Positions 24,330-33,401 of a stretch of DNA of 64,000 nucleotides are shown here, piece after piece (positions within the stretch are counted from its first letter, which is position 1; each line of letters opens with the position of its first letter). The stretch comes from an uncultured Paludibaculum sp. GTDB lineage: Bacteria > Acidobacteriota > Terriglobia > Bryobacterales > Bryobacteraceae. The translations under genes and the position numbers were made by a program. Below the pieces are notes generated by a model. It was given only the letters and a program-made list of their open reading frames with translations, was not told the origin of the DNA and ran no database searches. The stretch is taken from contig NZ_OY762267.1 in assembly GCF_963665245.1 (NCBI RefSeq), forward strand, positions 4,064,001-4,128,000. The letters run 5' to 3'.

Positions 24330-26906
24330 TCACTGCAACTCCACCCGGGTCCTCACACCCTTGGCCTGGATCGTCACATTCGCCTCTGACAGCCCCGGCG
24401 CTGTGGCCGTGAGTCGAATGGAGCCGCCTTGCTTCGATGTGCGAACCACCACCAGCGCGCGGCCCTGGAACAGTCTCCGTTGTGCGCTCTGGTACGATTC
24501 GCTATCCCGCCCGTCCGCATTGCCGGCTGCCGCGATGATACCTGGCCCCTCAATCGCAAAATGAGCCTCGGCATCGGCACTCATCACCAGGCGCCCCTCC
24601 GCATCCACCGCTTCCACGGTGACGAACGCAAGATCCTGGCCATCCGCCTGCACCGCCGGACGGTCCGCGGTCAGCTTCAGACGCGTAGGCCGGCCCGTCG
24701 TCTTGAGAACACTCTCCGCCACCGCACGGTCGCCTCGCACGCCGACGGCTTTCAACGTGCCCGCTGCATAGGGAACATCGAACATCGCTTTGAATTCCTG
24801 TTCGCGCCCCGTCGGTTTCTCCCCAATCAGCTTGTCGTTCAGGTAAAGGCGGACTCTTTCCACGCCGGAATACACTTCCACCTGCAACGTCTTTCCTTCC
24901 TGGCCCGGCCAGGTCCAACTGGGCAGCGTCGGAAACACCGCCCAGCCCGCGACGACAGTCTTCTTGCCCTCCGGTTCCGGCAGCCGCACCGTCGCATACA
25001 CACGATCGCCCCCATTCCAAAGAATGTCGCGATAGTACGACTGCGGCTTTCGATACCCGATCAGGTCAATATCCCCGCACTGTGCCGAATGCCATGGAAA
25101 GCCTGGAAACAGGCTGCTCAGCGGCGACTCGCCACCCTGCGCCGCCCCCTGTGTCATCAAGGCCGACATATCCACACCATTCGCCATCGCCAGGAACATC
25201 TTGTCCACCATCGACTGCATGCCGGCCATCGCCTTGCTCGCCATCGCCGCCAGTTGAGGGGACCCGTAGCTCCAGGACCCAATACCCGATTCGCCCAGGT
25301 AATCCATCGCGGTCCAGACAAACTCGCCGAGGATGTAGGGGTGGTCTTTCACCAGGCTCCACTCCGTGAACACTGCGCCCGGGAACGACTCGGTGGTCAT
25401 CATCAGCCGTCCAGGCAGCCGCTTGTGGTCTTCCTCGTGATGAGCCGCCAGGTTGTAGTTGTAACCCGTGACATCCAAATTGGCGATCACCGCGTCCGGG
25501 AATTGACCTGACGTGCTGGTGGGAAACGCCTGGCTCACCGGACGGCTGCTGTCGAGCGAGCGCACCTGCGCGGCCAGTTGTTTCGCGATCGCGGGCCCTC
25601 TCTCCACCAGCACTTCGGGGATCTCATTTCCGATACTCCAGAAAATGATGGAGGGATGATTTCGATCCCGCAGCACCATGGCGGAGAGATCCCTTTGCCA
25701 CCACTCGTCGAAGTTGCGGCCGTAGTCGAACTTCGCCTTGTTGGCCTTCCAGGTGTCAAAGGCCTCGTCAAACACCAGCAGCCCGAGCCGGTCGCAAGCA
25801 TCCAGAAAAGCCGGCGATGGGGGATTGTGCGAAGTTCTCACCGCATTGAACCCCGCGGCTTTCAGCAGTTGTACCCGGCGCTCCTCTGCGCGGTCGAAGG
25901 CCATGGCCCCCAGCGGCCCGTTGTCGTGGTGAACGCTCCCGCCCGCGAGCTTGATCGGCTTACCGTTGAGCAACAGGCCCTTGTCAGCGGCCCAGGTGAG
26001 CGTTCGAATGCCGAAAGGCGTTTCGACTTCGTCCACAACCTTTCCGTCCTGCAGCACACGGCTCACGGCGCGGTACAGCGCCGGCGCCTCCACCGACCAC
26101 AGCACCGGCTTCGGGACCACTACTTCCACCGCGGCCTCGGACGCACCGCTCGGCGGCACGTCGATCACTGACTTCGCAGCCCCCGCCTGTTTTCCGGCCC
26201 GGTCGACGATCCGCGTCTCAACAGTGATGCCCGCCCGCGCAGAGCCTTCATTCGCCACCCGTGTTCGCAAAGAGATCGTCGCGTTCTCCGCCGTCGCCTG
26301 CTTGGTCGTAACGAATACGCCCCATTCGGCCACATGCACGGCATGCGTCACCACCACGCGCACATGCCGGTAGATCCCGGATCCGCTGTACCACCGGCTG
26401 TTCGGCTGTTGGGAATTGTCCACCCGGACCGCGAGAACATTGGGTCCCGCAAAATCGAGGTCCGGTGTGAGATCAAAACGGAAGCTCGTGTAGCCGTACG
26501 GTTGAAGGCCGAGTTTGTGCCCGTTCAGGTAGACGGTCGCGTCCCGGTACACGCCATCGAACTCAACACCGACGCGTTTCCCTTTCCACGCCGCGGGGGC
26601 GCTGAAGCTCTTGCGATACCAGCCCGTCCCCGCCGGATAAAACCCGCCAGCCGAGCCCGTCGGGTTGTCCTTGGCCGGTCGTCCTTCGATGCTCCAGTCA
26701 TGGGGCAAATCCACTTTGCGCCAGCTCGAGTCGTCGAACGACCGTGCCTCGGCGCCGCTGGGATCCCTCAGAGCAAACTTCCAATTGGCATCCGCAGCCA
26801 CCTCCAACCGAGGCGGCGCCCCCTGTCCCGAAACCAGAGCAACAGCCAAAGAGGACACCATCAGCCACCGCATCAAACCGCCCCCATTCCTACGCGCCCG
26901 ATTCAT
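24330..26906 (-). CDS. secreted glycoside hydrolase family 2 protein (beta-galactosidase-like)
   Basis: The frame is open far upstream, but the region before about 26920 is GC-rich repeat. ATG 26906 or 26873 gives a signal peptide (RWLMVSSLAVALVSG) and about 858 residues. Domains in order: jelly-roll sugar-binding (LPHDWSIEGRPAKDN, GVEFDGVYRDATVYLNG), immunoglobulin-like, TIM barrel with acid/base Glu in SIIFWSIGNEIPE and probable nucleophile in MTTESFPGAVFTEW, then C-terminal domains including DUF4982-like PLPSWTWPGQEGK. It should hydrolyse beta-galactosides or related glycans outside the cytoplasm. Confidence 0.9.
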   Translation of the reverse strand: MNRARRNGGGLMRWLMVSSLAVALVSGQGAPPRLEVAADANWKFALRDPSGAEARSFDDSSWRKVDLPHDWSIEGRPAKDNPTGSAGGFYPAGTGWYRKSFSAPAAWKGKRVGVEFDGVYRDATVYLNGHKLGLQPYGYTSFRFDLTPDLDFAGPNVLAVRVDNSQQPNSRWYSGSGIYRHVRVVVTHAVHVAEWGVFVTTKQATAENATISLRTRVANEGSARAGITVETRIVDRAGKQAGAAKSVIDVPPSGASEAAVEVVVPKPVLWSVEAPALYRAVSRVLQDGKVVDEVETPFGIRTLTWAADKGLLLNGKPIKLAGGSVHHDNGPLGAMAFDRAEERRVQLLKAAGFNAVRTSHNPPSPAFLDACDRLGLLVFDEAFDTWKANKAKFDYGRNFDEWWQRDLSAMVLRDRNHPSIIFWSIGNEIPEVLVERGPAIAKQLAAQVRSLDSSRPVSQAFPTSTSGQFPDAVIANLDVTGYNYNLAAHHEEDHKRLPGRLMMTTESFPGAVFTEWSLVKDHPYILGEFVWTAMDYLGESGIGSWSYGSPQLAAMASKAMAGMQSMVDKMFLAMANGVDMSALMTQGAAQGGESPLSSLFPGFPWHSAQCGDIDLIGYRKPQSYYRDILWNGGDRVYATVRLPEPEGKKTVVAGWAVFPTLPSWTWPGQEGKTLQVEVYSGVERVRLYLNDKLIGEKPTGREQEFKAMFDVPYAAGTLKAVGVRGDRAVAESVLKTTGRPTRLKLTADRPAVQADGQDLAFVTVEAVDAEGRLVMSADAEAHFAIEGPGIIAAAGNADGRDSESYQSAQRRLFQGRALVVVRTSKQGGSIRLTATAPGLSEANVTIQAKGVRTRVELQ

Positions 26907-26924
26907 CCCCACCGCAGACATCTC

Positions 26925-27600
26925 CGCCACGAACCACGACCGTAAGGGAGTGGTCCCCCCCGCGCTGCGAACCGCGACTGGTAAGGAGCGGGCCACGGCC
27001 CCCGCTTCGCGGTCCAAAGCCGAAACCCCGTCCCGCAAGTCCCGAACCCCGACTAGCACGCCCCGACCCGCGACTCGCCCGCCCCGAACCCCGTCCCTAC
27101 GCGCCCCCCACCCGGACCAACCCGCCCCCCCAGCCCCAGTCCCGAAGCGTAAGCGACGGGCTAAACGCGTCCCACTAAGTCCGCACCAACGCCCCCAAAG
27201 GCCCCGCAACCTCATCGAACCCCGAACGAACCACGACCGTAAGGAAGCGGTCCCCACCGCGCTGCGAACCGCGATTGGTAAGGAGCGAGCCAAAGACCCC
27301 GCTTCGCCGCCCAAAACCAAAACCCCGGCTCGCAAGGCCCGAACCCCAACTCGCGCGTCCCGACCCGCGGCTCCCACGTCGCGAACCCCGGACCGCACGT
27401 CGCGAACTTCGGACCGCACGTCCCGAACCCCGTCCCTCCCCGCCCCCCCCCCACCCGGACGCCCTATTTTGCCCAGTCCCGAAGCGTAAGCGACGGGCTA
27501 AACGCGTCCCACCGAGTCCGCACCAACGCCCCCAAAGGCCCCGCAACCTCCTCGAACCCCCAACGAACCACGACCGTAAGGGAGTGCTCCCCACCGCGCC
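26925..27600. repeat. imperfect tandem copies of a C-rich 300-337 bp unit
   Basis: The phrase GAACCACGACCGTAAGG recurs at 26931, 27228 and 27565. The stretch 27140-27255 matches 27474-27590 at most positions (AGTCCCGAAGCGTAAGCGAC, then GGGCTAAACGCGTCCCAC). Strand asymmetry is extreme (C-rich forward strand). Several long open frames arise from this composition and are not genes. Confidence 0.75.
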
Positions 27601-27896
27601 GACAGCCCCATCCGGCAACCAGCACGCCGCGGACACAGCCCCCTCTCCCCCGGAACCCGCGGAGCCCTCCCGTCCTCCATCCCCCAGGGGACGGCGGACC
27701 CCCTGGTCCACAGCCGGCCACTCCTGCGCCAACCCCCGTTCACCAGCCCGCCGATCCCCCATCTCCTCCCTCCGCCCGCCGCGGCCCGATCCCACTGGAG
27801 CCGGCTGACCCACTCGTGCCCCAACCCCCTCTGCGTCCTCCTCGCTTCGTCCACCAACCGGACGCGGATACACAATGCAGCGCGGCGAATTCTTAC
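27601..27896. other. GC-rich spacer without supported gene
   Basis: The sequence continues the C-rich composition of the tandem repeat. I see no coding signal or structured element between the repeat and the stop of the TetR gene. Confidence 0.5.
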
Positions 27897-28646
27897 TCAC
27901 AACGACCTCTTCTTTTTCTGTCCGGCCTTCGGACTGTTTCGTTCGTGAACCTGAGTTGGCGGACCCGGAGCCCGCATACCGAGAAGCAGAATCCGGATGG
28001 TCTCGCGGAACAAACGGTCGATCGGCTGACCGTACTCCACCTCCACCCGGTTGCCGAGGGACGCCAGCCGCCGTTGTGCCCCGACCACGGCATTGATCAC
28101 CGCCTGCATCGTGAGCTCCGGATCCAGGTCGGAACGGAGCGTCCCATCTTCAATGCCCTGGCGGACCAGGCTGCTGAAGTACGCAAGCCCCCCGGGACTC
28201 ACCTGTGCTTCCAGCGACAGCAGGCGCTCCGGGGACCATTGCCGGGCGTACATGGCATCGAACTGAGCCATGAATCGGATCTTCGAAGTACCCTCTGTGA
28301 GCCCCTGGGCCATGAACTCGAACAGGGCGGTGATCTTATCCAGCGCCGTAGGCGCGGCATCCATCTCTTCCTTGGCAAGCCTCGCCCAATCCGCAAACAC
28401 GTCCGCGACGATCGCCCACACGATGTCGTCTTTGTTGGAGAAGTACTCGTACAGCGTGGAAGGGCGGATTCCGGCGCCTTGCACAATATCGGCGATAGTC
28501 ACGCGGTCGATGCCCTGCTCATCGAACAGCTTCTCCGCCGCATCCAGGATGCGCTGGCGCTGGCGGACCCGGTGAGAGCGGTAAGAGCCGCGTTTGGGGG
28601 ACTCGTTCATACGGTCTGCCGGACCTTTGTCTGGGTCGACACTCAT
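27897..28646 (-). CDS. TetR/AcrR-family transcriptional regulator
   Basis: The 249-residue product has the N-terminal HTH at about residues 25-75: RQRILDAAEKLFDEQGID, RVTIADIVQGAGIRPSTLYE and YFSNKDDIVWAI. The C-terminal domain is of the TetR ligand-binding type, with a basic tail GQKKKRSL. An inverted repeat directly upstream of its start is a probable operator, implying autoregulation. No target gene is evident next to it; the nearest co-directional gene is the distant GH2 gene. Confidence 0.9.
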   Translation of the reverse strand: MSVDPDKGPADRMNESPKRGSYRSHRVRQRQRILDAAEKLFDEQGIDRVTIADIVQGAGIRPSTLYEYFSNKDDIVWAIVADVFADWARLAKEEMDAAPTALDKITALFEFMAQGLTEGTSKIRFMAQFDAMYARQWSPERLLSLEAQVSPGGLAYFSSLVRQGIEDGTLRSDLDPELTMQAVINAVVGAQRRLASLGNRVEVEYGQPIDRLFRETIRILLLGMRAPGPPTQVHERNSPKAGQKKKRSL

Positions 28647-28650
28647 TCCA

Positions 28651-28673
28651 AATTCGAATGCAGCATTTGAATT
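28651..28673. promoter_or_regulatory. probable TetR operator
   Basis: A 23-base inverted repeat (AATTCGAATGC, one central base, GCATTTGAATT) has one mismatch between the arms. It begins five bases upstream of the TetR start codon, where a bound dimer would block transcription or initiation. Size and symmetry fit TetR-family operators. Confidence 0.6.
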
Positions 28674-28736
28674 AGCCTAAACCGCAAACCACGCCTTGTC
28701 AATCGCAATCCTTCCGGACCGCAAGCGGTCGCCCCC

Positions 28737-28847
28737 ATAGGCGCTAACTTAAGGACATTTCTGAGAGAAAATGTTCCATAGGTTGTGGTCCGAGTGTCAG
28801 CTGTATACAGGAAATTGTGTGCTTGGGCCCTTAAGTTAGCGCTTATG
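28737..28847. mobile_element. 111-bp MITE-like element
   Basis: Terminal inverted repeats of about 19 bases (ATAGGCGCTAACTTAAGG and, inverted, ATAAGCGCTAACTTAAGG) enclose a non-coding interior. A 12-base direct repeat GCGGTCGCCCCC flanks both sides exactly (28725-28736 and 28848-28859), which fits a target-site duplication. No matching transposase is in the window. Confidence 0.65.
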
Positions 28848-28859
28848 GCGGTCGCCCCC

Positions 28860-29092
28860 CTCTGGACCCAATGGGAACCCACCGGAACCGCTCCAGGAAC
28901 CCGGCCCCACCAGGAAACTACACAGAAACACCGGCATAGATGATCATTGCCAGCCCCCTGCTCGCCCCTACAACAGAGAACCCTGTCCTGAGTTGGGCAG
29001 GCTCAACCCCTGTAGACAAGGAGGCCACCCCTCGGAAAACCGTAAGCCGCCCGTCAGGAACCCTCTGGATTCAACACCAGATGCGACGGGTC
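28860..29092. other. intergenic, no supported gene
   Basis: Short open frames on both strands lack ribosome sites and recognisable sequence. The stretch separates the MITE-like element from the end of the sigma-54 activator gene. Confidence 0.5.
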
Positions 29093-29094
29093 TG

Positions 29095-29111
29095 TCCTGT
29101 CTTGGACAGGA
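29095..29111 (-). terminator. hairpin after the sigma-54 activator
   Basis: A perfect seven-base stem TCCTGTC/GACAGGA with a three-base loop lies five bases beyond the stop codon of the activator gene. There is no clear U-tract, so termination is only possible. Confidence 0.3.
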
Positions 29112-29115
29112 GTGA

Positions 29116-31131
29116 TTACGGAGCGGTTTGAAGCGCACGGCGAATTCCAAGCCTGCTCATCAAACTGCGCAGCGTGTTCGGATGAATGTCGAGAATGGCC
29201 CCCGCGCCGCTGGGTCCGCTGATTACCCAGCCTGTCTTCGCCAGCACTTGGAGAATGTGCTGGCGCTGGATTTCTTCCAGTGAATCGGCGACCTGTGTTT
29301 CAGGGGTGAGTGCTGATTCTGGAGACGCCTCGGATACCTCGATCGGCAGCAGATCTGATCCGAGCCTGAGAATATCGCCCTTCGAGAGAACGACGCCGCG
29401 CTCTATAACGTTCTGGAGTTCGCGGACGTTCCCCGGCCAGCAATAGTCCACCAGCAACCTCATACTCTCCCGCGAGATCGACTCAATCGACTTCCCCATT
29501 CGCTTTGCGGATTGCCGTAGCAAGGCCATCGCGATCTGAGGGATGTCTGTCTTGCGGTCTCGCAATGCCGGTACTCGCAGTGGAATGACATTCAGGCGGT
29601 AGTAGAGATCAGATCGGAACCCGCCCGATAGGACGGACTTCTCAAGATCACGGTTCGTCGCAGCTATGATCCGGACGTTAACCTTGATCGTACGGCTGCT
29701 GCCAACGGGCTCAAACTCTTGCTCCTGCAGTACGCGGAGCAATTTCACCTGTGTTTCGAGCGGTAGTTCGCCCACTTCATCCAGGAACAACGTACCGTTA
29801 TTGGCCAGTTCGAAGCGGCCAATGCGGCGCTCGGAGGCGCTTGTGAACGCGCCCTTCACGTGCCCGAAAAGCTCACTTTCAACGAGGCCGGATGGAATGG
29901 CACCACAATTCACCTTCACCAGAGGGCTGTTCTTGCGCAAGCTTCGGCTATGGATGGCACGTACAATAAGCTCCTTGCCGCTCCCCGTTTCCCCGATGAT
30001 CAGTACATTCGCATCCGTTGGGGCAGCGGATTCGACCCGGTCGAGGAGTTTGAGGAGTTCCGGACTGTTTCCGAGAATCTCTTCGAAGTTATGCTCTCTC
30101 CGAATCTCATCCTGAAGGTAAGAATTCTCTATCTCAAGTTTTGCTTTCAAGGACGCGATCTCCTCGTATGCAACCATGGTCTCCACGGCCAACGACAGTT
30201 GTTTGGCAACTTCCGTGAGAAACTTAATGTCCTCGAGAGTGTACTGGCGAGGATTCATGCTGGCGATCCTTAGCACTCCCATGCTCCGCCCTGCATTCGG
30301 CAGAGGTACGATCATGTAGGCACGCAACCCGACGCTGGCTAGTTGGCGTTCGTCCTCATACCGCGCTTCCTGTTGAAGGTTCATCCTAAGGAGGGGCTGG
30401 AGGTTCTCGACGACCCAGCCAACGCTGTTCGCTTCGTGCTTGATCTCAGGTTCAAAGTGATTGAGCTCCAGTGACCCTTTCGTAGACAGCACCGTGAACT
30501 CGTTCCCTTTGTGCATTACCAGTTGAGCCCAGTCAACCGTCATCACTCTATTCAAGGCCTGGCATACGGCATCGAATGCCGGGCTGCAATCAGTGGAATG
30601 CACGTGGGGACGGCGATGCGGCGCGTGCTCGGATATCGCAGCGATCATTTCAAGCAACGCGAGGTTTTTTTCTTCCGCCTGCTTCAACTCGTTAATGTCA
30701 GCGCAGGTGCCAACGAAACGGACAATCTTTCCGTCGCGATCGCGTACGGGAACGGCGCGGTCCAGGTGCCAGTGATATCTGCCGTCATTTACGTGAAGGA
30801 AAGGAGCTTCGAATGTCCACCCTTGTCCGGAGCGTATGCCATCCCAGAAAAGTTTCCTGATTCGCTCCTGGTGGTCCGGGTGGAGGCTCGCCAGAAACGG
30901 TGGGAGGCTGCTTCCGTCTTCGTTCCAGCGGTCGGGAGGAGCCGTACAATCCGCAAATTCCAGTCCGGAGGCATCCAGATAGAATCGGTTGATAAAATCC
31001 ATCCGTCCGTCCAATGTTACCGTCCAAGCTACAGCCTGAATATTCCGCAGGATGTCAGATTCGAGGCTGGTGCCGCAGTCGGTCGGCGGTTCCGCCTCAT
31101 GAAAAGCGAGTTCGCTAGTGGTAGGCGCCAT
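29116..31131 (-). CDS. sigma-54-dependent activator with PAS and GAF domains
   Basis: ATG 31131 with AGGTG upstream gives 671 residues. Domains: PAS (about 25-150, ending VGTCADINELKQAEE), GAF (about 165-320), AAA+ (about 355-590) and a C-terminal HTH (ILDIHPNTLRSLMSRLGI). The AAA+ domain has Walker A GETGSGKEL, Walker B LFLDEVGELP and the sigma-54 loop as GAFTSA rather than GAFTGA. It should activate a sigma-54 promoter in response to a small ligand. The next genes downstream on the other side (SDR, cupin, hydrolase) are candidate targets. Confidence 0.9.
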   Translation of the reverse strand: MAPTTSELAFHEAEPPTDCGTSLESDILRNIQAVAWTVTLDGRMDFINRFYLDASGLEFADCTAPPDRWNEDGSSLPPFLASLHPDHQERIRKLFWDGIRSGQGWTFEAPFLHVNDGRYHWHLDRAVPVRDRDGKIVRFVGTCADINELKQAEEKNLALLEMIAAISEHAPHRRPHVHSTDCSPAFDAVCQALNRVMTVDWAQLVMHKGNEFTVLSTKGSLELNHFEPEIKHEANSVGWVVENLQPLLRMNLQQEARYEDERQLASVGLRAYMIVPLPNAGRSMGVLRIASMNPRQYTLEDIKFLTEVAKQLSLAVETMVAYEEIASLKAKLEIENSYLQDEIRREHNFEEILGNSPELLKLLDRVESAAPTDANVLIIGETGSGKELIVRAIHSRSLRKNSPLVKVNCGAIPSGLVESELFGHVKGAFTSASERRIGRFELANNGTLFLDEVGELPLETQVKLLRVLQEQEFEPVGSSRTIKVNVRIIAATNRDLEKSVLSGGFRSDLYYRLNVIPLRVPALRDRKTDIPQIAMALLRQSAKRMGKSIESISRESMRLLVDYCWPGNVRELQNVIERGVVLSKGDILRLGSDLLPIEVSEASPESALTPETQVADSLEEIQRQHILQVLAKTGWVISGPSGAGAILDIHPNTLRSLMSRLGIRRALQTAP

Positions 31132-31354
31132 ATTCACCTGCTCGCGAGGGATCTTGCGCGCCACGGTCGGGCCATCTCGGGCACAATCCGGCGGCGCACC
31201 AGCAATGACCAAGTACGGGGCCACTTCGTGACAGGTTTTTTTTGCGAACCCGCAAAAGGGGGAATGTTCCGACCTGTACGGAGGGGCCCACCGGGGCTGG
31301 GACCGCGATGGGTTGTGATGCTGTAAGCCGTTGTGGGGGCGTGAGATCCCAGTG

Positions 31355-31590
31355 AGCTTGCGGGGCCCCATGATCCACATGATCTGGTCGATTCCCTGTC
31401 CCGATGCTTCGATGGCCGCACGCGCTACGACGACCCCATCGCGGGACAGGAGCATGCATCCCTGTCCATTCGCTTCGAGGAACGAAACAGTGACGCCGGT
31501 CCAGAAATGGGCAGAGAGCGGAGATGAACTTCGCCACGCGATTACGCCCGTGGACTGGCTTCCGCGCGGCCCGAACAACTCCGCCGCCAT
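31355..31590 (-). pseudogene. SigJ-like ECF sigma factor C-terminal remnant
   Basis: In frame with the activator but upstream of its start, the reverse strand encodes VSFLEANGQGCMLLSRDG, VVVARAAIEASGQGIDQI and MWIMGPRKL. This resembles the SnoaL-like C-terminal domain of SigJ-type sigma factors, which ends in a 'v.NPdKL' pattern. The sigma domains are absent. Confidence 0.4.
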
Positions 31591-31632
31591 CTGCTATGTC
31601 ACGGCAAGGCAACGGACAGCATTCTCAGACTA

Positions 31633-32385
31633 TCAGGTGATGCTGAGCCCGCCATCGACCGTGATCACTTGCCCGGTGATCCAACTTGCGGCGTCTGACG
31701 CCAGCAAAACGATCCAGGCCGCAACGTCGTCTGGTAGTCCCCTACGTTGCAGTGGAATGCGGCTCCGTTCCTGGGCTTTGACGGATTCCACCTGTTCATC
31801 GGAGAGTCCCATCCTCTCCCTGAGGAAGTCGGTTTCCGTCGGACCAGCAGCCACGGCATTGACCCGAATCCGATGATCGGCGAGTTCCAAGGCCGAGCAG
31901 CGCGTCATGTGTTCAAGAGCCGCTTTGCTCGCCGCGTAGTGGGAGAGCGCCCCAGCGGCCTTGTGTCCGAAGGTGCTGGAAACGTTGACAATACTGCCGC
32001 CCGCTACCTTCAGATGTGGAAGCGCTGCCGTTGCCAAGAGAGAGGGGCCGAACACGTTTACCGCAAACATCCCGGCGATCGCCCCTAAGTCTGCATGCTC
32101 AAGTGGCAGCATGGTCCCGGCTCCAGCGTTGTTAACCAATACATCGAGACGTCCCCAGCGTTTGATAACCGTTTCCACCAGTCTTGGTGCGTCATCGGGA
32201 TTTGCGGCATCGGCAAGAACGAAATCCAACTTCTCCCGACCCTCTACCAGTATCCTCAGCGGTTCGGAGCGGCGGCCCGTCACGACCACCGTGGCTTCGG
32301 ACTCAGCGAAGCGAAGCGCCGCTGCTCGCCCTATACCGGCGCCGGCGCCGGTAATAATCACAACCTTGTCCTTGAGTGAAGTCAT
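31633..32385 (-). CDS. SDR-family oxidoreductase
   Basis: ATG 32385 gives 250 residues beginning MTSLKDKVVIITGAGAGIGR, with the nucleotide-binding TGAGAGIG motif. NNAGAG, the catalytic Ser in VNVSSTFG and Tyr-x-x-x-Lys in SHYAASKAALEH are all present. The C-terminus GQVITVDGGLSIT is typical of classical SDRs that reduce ketones or oxidise alcohols with NAD(P). It is the last gene of a co-directional cluster that begins at 35399. Confidence 0.92.
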   Translation of the reverse strand: MTSLKDKVVIITGAGAGIGRAAALRFAESEATVVVTGRRSEPLRILVEGREKLDFVLADAANPDDAPRLVETVIKRWGRLDVLVNNAGAGTMLPLEHADLGAIAGMFAVNVFGPSLLATAALPHLKVAGGSIVNVSSTFGHKAAGALSHYAASKAALEHMTRCSALELADHRIRVNAVAAGPTETDFLRERMGLSDEQVESVKAQERSRIPLQRRGLPDDVAAWIVLLASDAASWITGQVITVDGGLSIT

Positions 32386-32635
32386 TTTCCACCGCCTCTG
32401 CAAATTGCACGTGCGCAAACGGAATGCGCACCTGCTTTCGAATGCGAGCGCGCAGCTAGCGAATTTCGAACGCTGTTGCTTGATCACGAGGACGGCTCGG
32501 TGGATGTCAGGCTCTCGATCAGCCGCGCCTCCACCTCGTCAAGATAGGTCTGCTCCTGACTGCCAAGTGGTTCGTAATCCTCATCTGTCACAACTTGTGT
32601 GCTTTCGTGGTTACCGTTCGTCACTGCCACGATGA

Positions 32636-33025
32636 CTACTTCTCCGGAACCAGAACCGGAGCGCCCTTGTCTTTGATTAAGAACACAAGGAATTTCGCTG
32701 GCTTCGTTCGGCTCGCGTTGCGGCCCACAACGTGGACGTCCTTGGGCCCTTCATAAAAGGTCATGCCCGGCGTCAGAGTTATCTCGTTTCCATCTTTCAC
32801 CTGCATCACGATAGAACCCTCCAGCACGTAGAGGAACCCGTGCGCGTAGTGGCGATGGATAGGGTCGGAAGCGCCAGGCGGATACTCGACCGCAATCATC
32901 AGACCTTCCTTGCCGGGAAACTCCGTCAAGTCTTTCGACATGAGCGGACTCACTTTGGCGTCCTGCGCCATTGCGATGCTGGCCAAGAGTAGTGCCAGCA
33001 CCAACTGTGATCTTGATCTCGTCAT
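32636..33025 (-). CDS. secreted cupin-domain protein
   Basis: ATG 33025, preceded by AGGAGCGATG, gives 129 residues with a signal peptide (SQLVLALLLASIAMAQ). The single cupin fold carries the metal motif IHRHYAHGFLYVLEG and the second motif TFYEGPKDVHVV. Function is probably small-molecule binding or isomerase/dioxygenase-like chemistry in the periplasm; it is not specific from sequence. Confidence 0.85.
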   Translation of the reverse strand: MTRSRSQLVLALLLASIAMAQDAKVSPLMSKDLTEFPGKEGLMIAVEYPPGASDPIHRHYAHGFLYVLEGSIVMQVKDGNEITLTPGMTFYEGPKDVHVVGRNASRTKPAKFLVFLIKDKGAPVLVPEK

Positions 33026-33144
33026 ACTTACATCGCTCCTATTCCTTCTGTCGGCTGCCATCCTGCGGCCGGTATGTGCTGTGAGTTGTTTTGCGGAGCC
33101 TTCCTTTCGGTGTTGAGAAAGGTGTGAGGCCGCCACCGGTATCG

Positions 33145-33330
33145 TCATCTCGTTCGCTTTCCCATGCTGACTGAGAATAGAGGCAACTCCGGCTTCGAGA
33201 GCTGGAGCCAATGGTATTGCCTCTTGAGCAAATCTTCGGCAAGAAGCCAGTCAGCCTCTGGAGATCCCATGGGCATACCTCGCTGCTGCCAGAGCCAATA
33301 TGCCAAACGTTCGACGTGTGAAGTGTTCAT
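33145..33330 (-). CDS. DUF2934-domain small protein
   Basis: This 61-residue protein contains VERLAYWLWQQRGMPMGSPE followed by ADWLLAEDLL, the DUF2934 signature (aromatic 'A..lWe..G.p.G...DW..Ae'). The ATG follows GGAGAAGGT. Small DUF2934 proteins are frequent near stress and plasmid-maintenance genes; their role is unknown. Confidence 0.7.
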   Translation of the reverse strand: MNTSHVERLAYWLWQQRGMPMGSPEADWLLAEDLLKRQYHWLQLSKPELPLFSVSMGKRTR

Positions 33331-33401
33331 ACCTTCTCCGTTTCAATGTCTCGGCCGCCACGGACCCTACCGGTTGATGGGCGGGTCCGTGGGTTCCCAA
33401 G

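Noticed and set aside
26907..27419. N-terminal extension of the GH2 ORF by about 170 codons
   Set aside because: The extension is low-complexity Arg/Gly-rich translation of the C-rich repeat, and a proper signal peptide begins at 26906 or 26873.
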